This document shows positions 50,027 through 60,379 of a stretch of DNA of 64,000 nt, one piece after another (positions within the stretch are counted from its first letter, which is position 1; each line of letters starts with the position of its first letter). The position numbers and the translations under genes are program-made. The notes under the pieces are model-generated. The model was not told where the DNA came from, did no database searches, and saw nothing but the letters and a program-made list of their open reading frames with translations. The stretch covers positions 124,001 to 188,000 of the forward strand of contig NZ_JAJOIL010000028.1 in NCBI RefSeq assembly GCF_021209385.1, read 5' to 3'. The stretch comes from Seleniivibrio sp. GTDB lineage: Bacteria > Chrysiogenota > Deferribacteres > Deferribacterales > Geovibrionaceae.

Positions 50027-52318
50027 CTAGTCCTTAATGAGCAGTTCTCTGGGCTTGGAAGTACCGTCGCTGGGAGCCACGATACCCTGTTTTTCCATTA
50101 TCTCAACAATGCGCGCGGCTCTGTTATAGCCTATCCGCAGATATCTCTGTACCATGGATATGGAGGCGAAACCTTTCTGGCGCACCAGTTCAAGTGCTTC
50201 CTGATATTTCTCATCCATTTCGCTGTCGTCGACATCCTCAGCGTCAAGACTCTGCTCGCGCACAAGATCCATGTTGTATTCCGGCTTGCCGATGCTTTTA
50301 AGGTGTTCAACTATTCTGCCCACCTCTTCATCCGAAACAAAACATCCGTGTACGCGTGTGCAGTCGCTCATGCCCGGCGGAATGAAAAGGCTGTCACCTT
50401 TGCCGAGAAGCACTTCAGCACCGCCGGTGTCCAGAATGGTTCTGGAATCTATCTTGGACGAAACACGGAACGACAGACGTGCCGGCATGTTCGCTTTTAT
50501 GATACCTGTAATGACATTGACAGATGGGCGCTGTGTCGCGAGAACAAGGTGTATGCCCACCGCACGCGCCATCTGGGCAATACGGATGATGGACTGTTCA
50601 ACCTCTTTTCCGGAAACCAGCATAAGATCCGCGAACTCGTCCACGATAACCACCAGATAGGGCATTTTGGGCAGTTCGGGGTCGTTTTCCGCCCTCATGT
50701 TATATGAATCTATGTTGCGCACCTTAAGTGACGCAAGAGCTGAGTATCTGTTCTCCATCTCTTCAACAACGTTCTTAAGGACGTTCGCCGCCTTGCGAGG
50801 GTCTGTGACAACCGGTGCGGCAAGGTGTGGGATATCGTCGTAAACTGAAAGCTCAACCATCTTCGGGTCGACCATTATAAATTTCACTTTGTCGGGCGAG
50901 GCTTTAAATATTATTGAACATATAAGCGTATTCACTGCCACGGATTTACCGCTGCCTGTTGTTCCCGCCACCAGAAGGTGGGGCATGGTGGCGAGGTCAC
51001 TGACATAGCCTTTTCCTGCTATGTCCTTCCCCATTGCGAAAGTAAGAGGCGAGGGGCTGTTGGCATATTCTCTCGATTTAAGAAGTTCGCTGAGAGATAC
51101 CATCGCGCGGTATTTATTGGGAAGCTCTATACCCACAACGGATTTGCCGGGGATAGGAGCTATTATGCGCACGCTGACCGCTGACATTGCCAGAGCAAGG
51201 TCGTCGGTCAGATTTGCTATCTTGTTTATCTTAACGCCGGGTGCTGGCTCAAACTCGTACTGAGTAACCACTGGTCCCGGCTGAATTTCGCGTATCTTAC
51301 CGTTAACGCCAAAATCTGCAAGTTTGGAGAGCAGAAGCTCGCCCTTAATTTTCATCTCTTCGGGAGATTCGGCGCGGCTGTCCTTCTTCGCCTCGTCCAG
51401 AAGGGAAAGAGGCACGGTGTAGTTTCCTATGACCTGTTCCATGGTGACGGGTTCTTTTATATTCACATGGTTGAACGGCTCTTTAACTTTCGGCTTATTC
51501 ACCGCTATACTTTCAAGGTTTCCCAGTTCCTCTTCAACCTTCGGAACTGTCTGAACGGCAGGTTTTTCAGGCACCGCAACCTTTGATGGAGGAGTATAAA
51601 CATCTTCCTTATCAGCACCCACAGATCTGTTAAGACTGCCTATGGGAGAATTTTCGTCAACGGGCATATTCTTAACAGGCATGAAATCGCCGTAGTCAGG
51701 CTCTTCATCCTCCGTTACAACACGGCTGGAACCTTCCTTTCTCTTCAGTTCGGGTATCTTCGGCAGGTTAATCCCGTCGCGGATGAAGCTGATTATAACC
51801 CTCGGAAAGAGCGCCAGAAGTGTCAGCAGTATCAGGAAAATACAGACGATAACCCCGCCTACCCGCCCCACAAGTGACGAAAACAGGTCAGCGGAAAAAA
51901 GTCCCCAGAGACCGCCTGTGGGTTTCTGGGAAAATATGAAATCCGTACCGCCCAAAAAGCCGGACAGAGTTGAAAGCAGGTAAAGCAGGATAAGAAACAG
52001 GATAAAACGGAAAATCGTGCGTTTCCATTTCATTGCCTTGTTTTTACGGTGCAGATGTGCGCTGTACGCCAGCCAGATGAGTACGCTGGGAAGCAGAAAC
52101 GTCGTCCAGCCGAAAAAAGTCGCAAGGATATCGCTGATATAGGCTCCCGTCTTGCCGAACAGGTTTGAAACGTTCTGTTCATAGTTTGAAAAGACTATGA
52201 AGGTGTAACCAGGGTCGGATTCCGAATGGGAATAGATGGCAAGAGCGGCAAAGACCGTCAGAAAAGCGATCGCAAGAAAAACAATGTCGGCTCGGATGCT
52301 TTTGGTTTCTATATCCAT
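50027..52318 (-). CDS. ftsK: DNA translocase FtsK/SpoIIIE
   Basis: 763 residues from the ATG at 52318, which overlaps the uppP stop by 10 bases; the frame extends to a TTG at 52348 but that is less likely. Four to five N-terminal membrane helices, a short charged linker, then the RecA-like motor with Walker A AGTTGSGKSVAVN and Walker B LVVIVDEFADLM, and a C-terminal winged-helix gamma domain (SISMVQRYLRIGYNRAARI) that reads KOPS sites. Pumps chromosome-terminus DNA through the division septum. The linker is short compared with E. coli FtsK. Confidence 0.96.
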   Translation of the reverse strand: MDIETKSIRADIVFLAIAFLTVFAALAIYSHSESDPGYTFIVFSNYEQNVSNLFGKTGAYISDILATFFGWTTFLLPSVLIWLAYSAHLHRKNKAMKWKRTIFRFILFLILLYLLSTLSGFLGGTDFIFSQKPTGGLWGLFSADLFSSLVGRVGGVIVCIFLILLTLLALFPRVIISFIRDGINLPKIPELKRKEGSSRVVTEDEEPDYGDFMPVKNMPVDENSPIGSLNRSVGADKEDVYTPPSKVAVPEKPAVQTVPKVEEELGNLESIAVNKPKVKEPFNHVNIKEPVTMEQVIGNYTVPLSLLDEAKKDSRAESPEEMKIKGELLLSKLADFGVNGKIREIQPGPVVTQYEFEPAPGVKINKIANLTDDLALAMSAVSVRIIAPIPGKSVVGIELPNKYRAMVSLSELLKSREYANSPSPLTFAMGKDIAGKGYVSDLATMPHLLVAGTTGSGKSVAVNTLICSIIFKASPDKVKFIMVDPKMVELSVYDDIPHLAAPVVTDPRKAANVLKNVVEEMENRYSALASLKVRNIDSYNMRAENDPELPKMPYLVVIVDEFADLMLVSGKEVEQSIIRIAQMARAVGIHLVLATQRPSVNVITGIIKANMPARLSFRVSSKIDSRTILDTGGAEVLLGKGDSLFIPPGMSDCTRVHGCFVSDEEVGRIVEHLKSIGKPEYNMDLVREQSLDAEDVDDSEMDEKYQEALELVRQKGFASISMVQRYLRIGYNRAARIVEIMEKQGIVAPSDGTSKPRELLIKD

Positions 52319-53100
52319 ACTATTGATATGATTCCCACTATGAGGCAATACAGAGCAAAAGCCCTGAGATTTGCCCGTTTTATAAAGTATACCATAATAT
52401 TTATGGCAAAAAGTCCCGTTATGAACGCCGCTATCATCCCGACGATATACATCGGGATATGTGCAGACGGCACTGCGTCAAGGTGCCTTGACTGCAGAAT
52501 TATAGCTCCTATTATCGCCGGAATTGACATAAGAAATGTAAATTCTCCCATTTCCGAACGTTTTATACCGAGAAAAAGTCCTGCTGCCGTTGTCGAACCC
52601 GCTCTGGAAATCCCCGGAAGTACGGCGATGCCCTGAACAATACCGATAATAAAGGCTGTTCCGGCTGATATCAGTTTCTGCCCGTGGAATCTGTCGGAAA
52701 AGAGCAGAAGTACCGATGTCACTATCAGAAAATATCCGACAAACGTAGGCGTGGCAAACATCCCCTCGACACTCTTTTCAAGCGACAGTCCTATAATGCC
52801 TGTAGGGATGGTGGCAATGATTATTCCCCAGAAAAATCTTTTATTCTCGAAGTAAATAACCTTATAGCTGCTGTTCACCAGCCCCAGCGGGCTGATTATA
52901 AGCTCGAATATTCTGTGGCGGAAATAGACAAAAACAGCGCCCAGTGTGGCGCCGTGCAGCAGAGTGTCATAAAGCATCCCGGGCTGCTGAAAGTCTTTCA
53001 TAAGTGCCTGTGCAAGAACAAGGTGTCCCGAACTGCTGACCGGAAGGAATTCCGTCAGCCCCTGAACGATACCTAAAATAATGGCATCAAAATAACTCAT
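52309..53100 (-). CDS. uppP: Undecaprenyl-diphosphatase UppP/BacA
   Basis: 263 residues, eight or so membrane helices. The two family motifs are intact: GLTEFLPVSSSGHLVL (residues 15-30) and PGISRAGSTTAAGL, with catalytic Glu, Ser, His and Arg. Recycles the lipid carrier used by peptidoglycan and the glycan locus. Its start abuts the rnj stop. Confidence 0.96.
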   Translation of the reverse strand: MSYFDAIILGIVQGLTEFLPVSSSGHLVLAQALMKDFQQPGMLYDTLLHGATLGAVFVYFRHRIFELIISPLGLVNSSYKVIYFENKRFFWGIIIATIPTGIIGLSLEKSVEGMFATPTFVGYFLIVTSVLLLFSDRFHGQKLISAGTAFIIGIVQGIAVLPGISRAGSTTAAGLFLGIKRSEMGEFTFLMSIPAIIGAIILQSRHLDAVPSAHIPMYIVGMIAAFITGLFAINIMVYFIKRANLRAFALYCLIVGIISIVWI

Positions 53101-54738
53101 TTATTTCTCCGTAACAACCGGGATTACCAGCGGTCTTCTGTCCAGTGTCTTTTTGAAATACCGCTTCGTCAGGCGTCTGAGTCCGTCCTTAATCTCCGTG
53201 TTGTCATAATCTTCCGCATTAATAAATTCATGCATATGTTCCGTCAGAAACTCCTGAAGTCTTGCCAGATTCTTTTCATCCGGCTTAAAGCCCGCAGTTT
53301 CCACCACCGGAGGCAGTTCAAACGTGCCGTCGGGGTTTTTCCGCATAACAACGGTAACGGCTCCGTCGCGGCTCAGGTGTTTGCGCTCGCGTACGGATTC
53401 CTCGTCCATGGAAAAATGACCGCGCAGGTCGATGAATATCTTACTGGCGGGAACCTTGTCCCTGCGTTCAAATTCGCCCCGATGGAACTTTATTCTGTCG
53501 CCGTCCTCAAGCATCAGCACGTTTTCGTTGTCCAGCATGGACATGCTTTTAAGCATCCTTTTCATGGTGATAAGGTGCATCGGCTCGCCGTGTATTGGGA
53601 TGACGTATTTCGGGCGGGTGAAGTTCACCATCAGCTTAATCTCTTCCTGAGATGCGTGACCGGAAACGTGTATCCGGTTCTTGCCGATGTCAACAACTGT
53701 ACCGCCTGACTTGTATATCATATTTACCAGATTTATCAGATTCTTTTCATTGCCCGGAATAACCCGAGCGGATATCACGAAAAGGTCGCCATCCTTAACG
53801 GAGAGGTCTTTTCTTTCGCCGGAAACCACTCTGTAAAGGGTGCTGTTCGTCTCTCCCTGACAACCTGTGATTATAAAGCATATTTTGTCGGGATCCATCC
53901 GCTTTGCAGTTTTAAGATCAACTATCATGTCGGTCGGCAGTGCGATATGCCCCAGATCCGCCGCAATGGACACGTTTCTGTCCAGAGCCGCACCTTCCAG
54001 AACAACCTTGCGTCCGCATTCGCGTGCAATGTCAAAAACCTGCTTGAACCTGTCGACGTTTGACGAAAATGTCGTGAAAAATATCCGTCCGGTTGCGTTG
54101 CGGAATATTTTTGAAAGATCGCTGCGGATAGATGATTCGGAATAGGTGAATCCTTCCCTCTCGGCATTAGTGGAATCTATCAGCAGAGCTGTAAGTCCCT
54201 GTTCTGCAAGCACTGTGAAATCAGCAGGACAAAAAGGTTCGCCGCCCACAGGGGTCTGGTCTATCTTGAAATCGGAACAGTGGAGCGCAGAGAAATCTTC
54301 CGTGACGATATGCAGAGCATAGGTATCGCTGATGGAATGGGTTACTGGTATGAAAGTAATCGAGAAACACCCTGCCTGTACAGTCTGTCTGGGATCGATG
54401 AAATTGAGGTCAAAGGGACAGTGTCTGGCGCGCCCTTTTGCGGCCAGAATACCAAGCGACAGCCTTCCTCCGTACACGGGCAGATCAAATTTACGCAGAA
54501 GTATCGGCACGGCGCCAACATGGTCTTCGTGTCCGTGGGTTATAAAAACCCCTTTCAGCTTATGCTTTATCTGCTCGATATAATCAAAGCCCGGGACAAC
54601 GTAGTCTATACCGGGAAAGCTGCTATCTGCGAACATTACTCCGCAGTCAACAATAATAGCGGAACTTTCGGTCTCGTAGACATACATATTCATGCCTATC
54701 TCGCCGACACCGCCTAAAATTGAAATAGAACAAGACAT
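53101..54738 (-). CDS. rnj: Ribonuclease J
   Basis: 545 residues, metallo-beta-lactamase/beta-CASP nuclease. Zinc motif THGHEDHVGAVP near residue 70, VTHSISD, and the beta-CASP motifs (HVSGHASQEE, PIHGEPMHL); C-terminal RNase J domain with DLRGHFSMDEE. 5'-to-3' exo- and endonuclease in mRNA decay. First gene of the rnj-uppP-ftsK set. Confidence 0.94.
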   Translation of the reverse strand: MSCSISILGGVGEIGMNMYVYETESSAIIVDCGVMFADSSFPGIDYVVPGFDYIEQIKHKLKGVFITHGHEDHVGAVPILLRKFDLPVYGGRLSLGILAAKGRARHCPFDLNFIDPRQTVQAGCFSITFIPVTHSISDTYALHIVTEDFSALHCSDFKIDQTPVGGEPFCPADFTVLAEQGLTALLIDSTNAEREGFTYSESSIRSDLSKIFRNATGRIFFTTFSSNVDRFKQVFDIARECGRKVVLEGAALDRNVSIAADLGHIALPTDMIVDLKTAKRMDPDKICFIITGCQGETNSTLYRVVSGERKDLSVKDGDLFVISARVIPGNEKNLINLVNMIYKSGGTVVDIGKNRIHVSGHASQEEIKLMVNFTRPKYVIPIHGEPMHLITMKRMLKSMSMLDNENVLMLEDGDRIKFHRGEFERRDKVPASKIFIDLRGHFSMDEESVRERKHLSRDGAVTVVMRKNPDGTFELPPVVETAGFKPDEKNLARLQEFLTEHMHEFINAEDYDNTEIKDGLRRLTKRYFKKTLDRRPLVIPVVTEK

Positions 54739-54785
54739 AAGAGTATATTAATGAAGTCCTGAAGAAAATACAAGCAAGTTAAACA

Positions 54786-55970
54786 TCAGACGATGAATAT
54801 CTTCCCGTCAATATTTCTTCCAAACCTCTGGCTATGCCCGATACGCCAGAAGACACGGGAAATATCTGTTATATCGGTATCGTCATCAAACACAAATATT
54901 TTTGAAAACCTGCCGTAAAAGGGGTCATTTTTAAGTCTTTTCAGCAGAATATCGTTAATTCCGTCCGCAAGGACAAAGCAGAGCCGCCCGTATACGCCCA
55001 CTTCCGGATGCCGTATGTCCCGCACTGCGGAATAGCTCTCACGAAAACGGTAGAAATTGACACGAGCAGCAGCCTGACCAAGATACACGTTCTCCATAGG
55101 CGGAATATCCGTTATCATTGTCTGCAAAAAACCGCCGCGCATCATCTGCACGGATTTTATATTCAGCACTGGAAAATCCTTCGGCTCGGTGAAGCGTCCG
55201 GTGTGATTCAGAAACCTGCCGCCCTTGGCGCGCTCCGCACCGACAGTCCCGTGGATTATAACACGGGTATCAGACGGAACAGGGAAACCGGAAGTGCGTA
55301 TATACTTTACATCGCCAAGACGGGAAGCAAGCCGCAAAGCGTCCGTGTCATATGGAAAACTGCATGCGCATGTGAACACCAGAAACGGCGAACAGCCCAC
55401 CGCGATAGTGACGGGAATGTCTCCGTGTGCTTCTGCTATGGATTTTGCCAGTCCGCTTTTGTCAGCGCAGTGGATAACAGCACGCTTTTCGCCGATGGGT
55501 TCGATGCGGTAGATTCCGCCATGGTATATGCCGCTGTGTTCGTTTATGACGCATCCAAGGTTTATGGAACCTGACGTATCGCCATCATGGAATTTGCAGA
55601 GCGGGAGGTCTTCAAGCCCTTTAAGAGTGTCGTATGCCCTGGGATCTGTAAAAGAAAGCTGTGAAATATCCCGCGATTGACGGTTTGCGCGCTCGGCAAG
55701 TGTGTCCGCGGACATGCCCCATGCCGCTTCAAGACGCTCCATTGACGCGAAGGCATTTATAAGCAGAGGAAACTTTGAACCTGCAACACAGGCAAAAAAA
55801 GGCGGTTCACTGTTCATACAGCCGCTTTTTGCCAGTTTTGAAAGCTCTTCCCCGCTGCGTTCCCCCTCAAGAAAGGGTATCTCTGTGTATTTCAGGTAAA
55901 AATCAAAATCGGGTATAACGTCCTCCTGACGGCATACCCGATTATACACATAAAAAAAAGGAGAACGCAC
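54786..55970 (-). CDS. UbiD-family decarboxylase, short form
   Basis: 394 residues, shorter than the usual 450-500. UbiD-like order: LLINAFASMERLEAAWG (compare NLFGS-ERM--ALG), ITIAVGCSP-type segment (VTIAVGCSPFLVF), DALRLASRLGDVKYIRTSGFPVP, RGGRFLNHTGRF and PEVGVYGRLCFVLADGIND. It would use prenylated FMN to decarboxylate an aromatic or polyprenyl acid, possibly in menaquinone synthesis given ubiE about 2 kb away. The GTG start at 55970 lacks a clear SD; an AGGAGG occurs about 25 codons inside, so the true start may be later. Confidence 0.7.
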   Translation of the reverse strand: MRSPFFYVYNRVCRQEDVIPDFDFYLKYTEIPFLEGERSGEELSKLAKSGCMNSEPPFFACVAGSKFPLLINAFASMERLEAAWGMSADTLAERANRQSRDISQLSFTDPRAYDTLKGLEDLPLCKFHDGDTSGSINLGCVINEHSGIYHGGIYRIEPIGEKRAVIHCADKSGLAKSIAEAHGDIPVTIAVGCSPFLVFTCACSFPYDTDALRLASRLGDVKYIRTSGFPVPSDTRVIIHGTVGAERAKGGRFLNHTGRFTEPKDFPVLNIKSVQMMRGGFLQTMITDIPPMENVYLGQAAARVNFYRFRESYSAVRDIRHPEVGVYGRLCFVLADGINDILLKRLKNDPFYGRFSKIFVFDDDTDITDISRVFWRIGHSQRFGRNIDGKIFIV

Positions 55971-55972
55971 CT

Positions 55973-58015
55973 TTATTCTGTGCGGAACTCGTTGGCAAGT
56001 GCCATAAGCTCCGAAGAATCTTTCTGGAGCTGAGCCACAGTGTCGTTCACATTTGAAACGGCAACGAAGCTCTGTTTTATACTGTCGGTAACGTTTTCAA
56101 GCCGCGCGCCTATCTCGTTCATAGATCTTGTCTGCTCCATAACTGATGAGGACATGCTCGAATTGGCACCTTTAATCTGATCCATGGCATTGATGATCCC
56201 GTCGAAAGTAACCTTCGCATCGGTGATGGTGCTTACGCCCACCGTAACCGTTTCAGCCGCCTCTTTCATTGTGGAGTTCACCGTCTGGGTTTCAGACTGA
56301 AGGGTGGAGATTATCTTGCCTATTTCCGTTGTAGCAGACTGGGTTTTCTCCGCCAGCTTGCGCACCTCGTCGGCAACAACCGCAAATCCTCTGCCTGCCT
56401 CCCCTGCTCTTGCAGCTTCAATGGCAGCGTTCAGCGCAAGGAGGTTAGTCTGGTCTGCAATATCGCTGATGACGCTTATGATATTTCCTATCTCCCCTGA
56501 AGATTCGGAAAGCCTGTCAACTGTGGCGGAAAGTTCATCCACCTGAGTGTTTATATCCTGTATGGCGCTGAGCGACCTGTCCAGCTTAACTCCGCCGTCT
56601 CTGGTCTTGGATATTGTTTCGTCTGTCTGAACGGAGATATTGCCCAGACTGTTCTCAACAGCGTCCGCCTGCTCCCGAACGGCGGAAAGCTCTGAACTGA
56701 TACCGGTTATCTCTTCGGTCTGTATGCGAAAAGTAGCCGCGAATTCCTCCATTGTGGAGGCGAGTTCGCTGTTTATGCTTGAAAGGTCTGTGGTACTCTC
56801 TTTAACCCTTACGATTATCCTTTGCAGATTCTCGACAAAGGTATTCATGTATGCCGCAAGCTGACCTACCTCGTCGGTTCTGTCCAGCGTGATCCGTTTG
56901 GTCAGATCTCTCTCATCGGTCATTTTATCGCGCAGGAATATAAGGTCTTTCGCAAGTATCCCTGTGACTATTATAACCGTGAGCAGAAGGGTTATTATCG
57001 CTCCAACATGTATGAATGCAAGACCCTTGATAACTTTTTGCTGATACACAAGGAATTCACTTTCATATGAGCCTGTGGCAACGACCCAGCCCAGCTTATC
57101 AAGAGTGAAATATTTCAGAAGCTTAACTGCGGGTTCGCCGTCTTTAAGATCGCTGTACTCTATCTCGCCATTTTTTTCCTCTATCATCTTTTTGATATAA
57201 GCAAGCCCTTCGGTGTCTTTATCCTCAAGCCCGTTCTGACCCTGTTTCTGAGGGTGAACAAGATAGTTGCCTTCTGTATCGATTATAAACGGGAATCCGG
57301 TCTCAGCGACCTTCATCTTTGAGAACGAATTTCTTATTGAGTCAAGAAGTACGTCTTCCGATATCCCTACATAAAGCACGCCGATAACATCGCCGCCTGA
57401 TTTTATGGGTTCATATACAGTCCAGTACCATTTACCGACAACGTTAGCCCTGCCTCTGTATGTTTCACCGGACATCACTGTCTGATAAACAACGGAATCA
57501 CGCGGAATAAAAGTACCCACCGCGCGGGTGCCGTCTTTTTTCATAACGTTCGTGGAAACACGCAGGAGCCCCTTGTCTATAACCTGAAATATTGTAGCGG
57601 TCAGTCCTTTGATATCCGCGCGTTTTGCCGCTGCATCAACGGGTGTAAAGTTGCCGTAGATATCCTCGCCGTCATACATCATGGCGGGGATAGTCACGGA
57701 ATATTCGTCGCCGCTCTTCTGATCCACAGCTTTAACGGTTTTTGTGTTCGCGCTGTCGATGGAAAATTCAGATTTCATATAAAGAAGGGTGCGGAACGTT
57801 GAAAAGTTTGATCTGACAAGTTCAATTGACTGTGCATAAAAAAGATTAACGGTTTCGCCCAAAACCGCTGTGTTTTCCTCAAGCGATGCTCTTGATTCGA
57901 GAAGCATCTCTTTTTTCACTTTTTCTCCCGTCGTATAGGCGAGAATAAGGAAAATGAGTATCAGTGGAATGCCGAAATACAGCGAGTATTTCGCTCTGAT
58001 GCTTTTAATCTTCAT
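55973..58015 (-). CDS. Methyl-accepting chemotaxis protein with periplasmic Cache domain
   Basis: 680 residues. Membrane helix about 10-30; periplasmic Cache_3-Cache_2-like sensor to about 330 ([36 protein letters not shown]); second helix about 335-358; HAMP-like segment; then a methyl-accepting coiled coil with the conserved hairpin tip [19 protein letters not shown]. Probably senses a small carboxylate. Transcribed alone. No sigma-28 promoter was recognised upstream. Confidence 0.93.
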   Translation of the reverse strand: MKIKSIRAKYSLYFGIPLILIFLILAYTTGEKVKKEMLLESRASLEENTAVLGETVNLFYAQSIELVRSNFSTFRTLLYMKSEFSIDSANTKTVKAVDQKSGDEYSVTIPAMMYDGEDIYGNFTPVDAAAKRADIKGLTATIFQVIDKGLLRVSTNVMKKDGTRAVGTFIPRDSVVYQTVMSGETYRGRANVVGKWYWTVYEPIKSGGDVIGVLYVGISEDVLLDSIRNSFSKMKVAETGFPFIIDTEGNYLVHPQKQGQNGLEDKDTEGLAYIKKMIEEKNGEIEYSDLKDGEPAVKLLKYFTLDKLGWVVATGSYESEFLVYQQKVIKGLAFIHVGAIITLLLTVIIVTGILAKDLIFLRDKMTDERDLTKRITLDRTDEVGQLAAYMNTFVENLQRIIVRVKESTTDLSSINSELASTMEEFAATFRIQTEEITGISSELSAVREQADAVENSLGNISVQTDETISKTRDGGVKLDRSLSAIQDINTQVDELSATVDRLSESSGEIGNIISVISDIADQTNLLALNAAIEAARAGEAGRGFAVVADEVRKLAEKTQSATTEIGKIISTLQSETQTVNSTMKEAAETVTVGVSTITDAKVTFDGIINAMDQIKGANSSMSSSVMEQTRSMNEIGARLENVTDSIKQSFVAVSNVNDTVAQLQKDSSELMALANEFRTE

Positions 58016-58118
58016 CTTTCCCCCAAAACCAATAGAATCTAATCGTTAGTGTATTTGTGTATGAAAAAATATAGAGTGTACAAACATTAATTCAATAAAA
58101 AATTAACATAATGAATCA

Positions 58119-58802
58119 TTATTTTTTTATGCAAATTGTGGCATCGCAGATACCAAAGCTCATCGGATTGAATTGAGCTTCAGAAAATCCTGCATCAAGA
58201 ATCATTTGTCGGTATACATCCTTTTTAGGAAATTTGTAAACCGAATCGGGAAGATATTCATATGCTTTTCTGTTTCCGGAGATGATACCGCCGATGAAAG
58301 GGAGTATCTTCGTAAAATAAAGCCTGTAAAGTCTGCTGAAAATCGGTCCTTCCGGCTGTGAAAACTCAAGTATGCAGAGCTTTCCGCCGTCTTTAAGCAC
58401 TCTGTGCATCTCTTTCAGACCTTTCGGCTTGTCGGTCACATTCCTGAAACCGAATGATATGGTAATCCTGTCGAAACTGTTGTCGGCAAACGGCAGGCAG
58501 TGGGCATCCGCCACACTGAACGAACCTTTCGGGAATTTCTGTTTACCTATCAGCATCATGTTATAGCTGAAATCGCCGCCCACAAGGTTAACGCCCAAAA
58601 CCCTTCTGTCCATCTCTATCATCATGTCGGCTGTTCCGCACGCAAGGTCGAGAACTGTCTGACCGCCTGCGATACCCGCCAGTTTAATAGCTTTTTTCCG
58701 CCAGCGCACGTCGGTACGGAAACTCAGAACCCTGTTCAGAAGATCGTACCTTCCGGCAATATTGTCAAACATCTGCTGTATTTCTTTTGATTTCTGTTCC
58801 AA
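58119..58802 (-). CDS. ubiE: Demethylmenaquinone methyltransferase UbiE/MenG
   Basis: 227 residues. SAM motif VLDLACGTADMM, ISFGFRNVTDKPKGL and the family C-terminus. The N-terminal MFDNIAGRYDLLNRVLSF is the UbiE signature. Performs the last C-methylation of menaquinone. Eleven bases downstream of the SpoIIE-type phosphatase stop. Confidence 0.93.
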   Translation of the reverse strand: MEQKSKEIQQMFDNIAGRYDLLNRVLSFRTDVRWRKKAIKLAGIAGGQTVLDLACGTADMMIEMDRRVLGVNLVGGDFSYNMMLIGKQKFPKGSFSVADAHCLPFADNSFDRITISFGFRNVTDKPKGLKEMHRVLKDGGKLCILEFSQPEGPIFSRLYRLYFTKILPFIGGIISGNRKAYEYLPDSVYKFPKKDVYRQMILDAGFSEAQFNPMSFGICDATICIKK

Positions 58803-58813
58803 GAAAAAACCCC

Positions 58814-60379
58814 TTAAATCCTTATGATCATGCAGGTGAAATCATCCTTCTGCATATCTCTGTCCAATACCATATCCTCGTAAAGAACATCAAGTATATT
58901 ATCAGCACCGGAATTTGCAAGCTGTTTGACCTTCTTCATAAGATTATCTTCGGTCATATATTCAATCAGACCATCGGTATAGAGAAACAGCGTGTCGCCT
59001 TTTAAAAGCGGTTCACTCTTCACCGTGTATTTCTCCTCCATCAGCCCGATAGGAAGAAAGTCTGAAACTATTGTTTTATCACCGCTCTCCGAAAGGTGCA
59101 TGATCGGCTCGTGTCCGCAAGAGATGTAGCGAAGACTGAGGTCTTTTTTATCTATGAAGCCGAAAAAAGCCGTGATGAATCTGTCGCCGAAATTTTTACC
59201 CAGCAGGAAGCTGTTCAGTGTTCCCGCCAGTTTGTCCAGCGCGACATCCCTGTCGAAAAGATCGGCATTCTCTGTGAAAACGCTGAGTACTACAGTAAAA
59301 ACGGCTGCGGAATAACCTTTCCCGCAAACATCGGCAATGCAGAAAAAAAGCCCTTCCGGCGTTTCTTTCACAGTCATATAATCGCCGCCGGCAGCGCGTG
59401 CCGGATGGTTTATACCGCGCAGGGATATTCCGCAGTCTGCCGAAACGGATTTGGATACAAACTTGTTCAGTATCTCGCCTGTTGCGGACATTTCTGATTC
59501 CTGAATTTTCAGTTTTGTCATTTTCTGATGATACATTGCGTTTTCAACAGCAGTTGAGACGATGGACGAAACCAGTTCTGAAAATTCCTTATCCGGTATT
59601 ATGTCAAAATGTATATTGAAAAGCAGAATGCGGATGTTCTTTGTCTCTTCATAGATAAAAAATATATTCTCAATGTTGAATTTGGAACAGTCTATCCGGT
59701 CCTCGATAAATTCCGTGTAGTCTACACCCATCACATAGGAATAAGCGCCCTGTTCGCCGATGCGGATGTTGTTCCGCACGTCGCCCTCTTCCAGCCCGAA
59801 GCCTATGAACTCGCTGTTATGAAGAACACAGCCCGCCTCTGCGGAAAAGACGTCCATAAAGAATGTGAGTGCAAGCGCCACAACCTCGTCAAGCTCAACA
59901 GCTCGCAGTATCCTGCTGCTCTGCTTAACAAATTCGATCTTCTTCTGGTAATCCACATATACGTTTATGTTCTTTTCACGGGCGATAAGCTCCGCAAGCC
60001 GCTGTCCTATATAGTCGCTGAAAGCGATGAGTTCCGCGAATATTTTATATTCCGGTGCCTCATGAAAACTGACTGCGCAGTATACAGTTCCCATATGACT
60101 GAAAAACACGGTACCGTAAACTTCTATCTTTTCGTCGAAAAATTCGAGGGTATGGCGTTCCTTTGAATTTCCGGTGCCGTCGAACCCAAGATCGTGTATG
60201 TCGTATTTCCCTTCCGCATTTCTATGCGCGCCTGTCACGGGCGTACAGATACTCATATCTATCTGCCATATGGTAAAAGGCGCAAAGCATGCGCTATCCA
60301 GATACTCACGCATCCCGTGATAAAAATCCTGAATACCGTTGGCAAAAAGAGCGTCGAGAAGCTTTTTAGGAAATATCAT
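58814..60379 (-). CDS. SpoIIE/RsbU-type PP2C phosphatase with GAF-like sensor
   Basis: 521 residues from the ATG at 60379 (a GGCGG SD just upstream; the longer frame overlaps the HDOD gene extensively). N-terminal 1-320 looks like one or two GAF-type sensor modules; the C-terminal PPM domain has AARAAGGDYMTV, FFCIADVCGKGYSAAVF (metal Asp) and DTLFLYTDGLIE. Probably dephosphorylates an anti-sigma antagonist-type partner or a receiver. Overlaps the HDOD gene by 14 bases. Confidence 0.88.
   Translation of the reverse strand: MIFPKKLLDALFANGIQDFYHGMREYLDSACFAPFTIWQIDMSICTPVTGAHRNAEGKYDIHDLGFDGTGNSKERHTLEFFDEKIEVYGTVFFSHMGTVYCAVSFHEAPEYKIFAELIAFSDYIGQRLAELIAREKNINVYVDYQKKIEFVKQSSRILRAVELDEVVALALTFFMDVFSAEAGCVLHNSEFIGFGLEEGDVRNNIRIGEQGAYSYVMGVDYTEFIEDRIDCSKFNIENIFFIYEETKNIRILLFNIHFDIIPDKEFSELVSSIVSTAVENAMYHQKMTKLKIQESEMSATGEILNKFVSKSVSADCGISLRGINHPARAAGGDYMTVKETPEGLFFCIADVCGKGYSAAVFTVVLSVFTENADLFDRDVALDKLAGTLNSFLLGKNFGDRFITAFFGFIDKKDLSLRYISCGHEPIMHLSESGDKTIVSDFLPIGLMEEKYTVKSEPLLKGDTLFLYTDGLIEYMTEDNLMKKVKQLANSGADNILDVLYEDMVLDRDMQKDDFTCMIIRI

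Noticed and set aside
58016-58118. Sigma-28 promoter for the chemoreceptor
   Set aside because: An ACGATTA-like -10 is present but no TAAA-type -35 at the correct distance.
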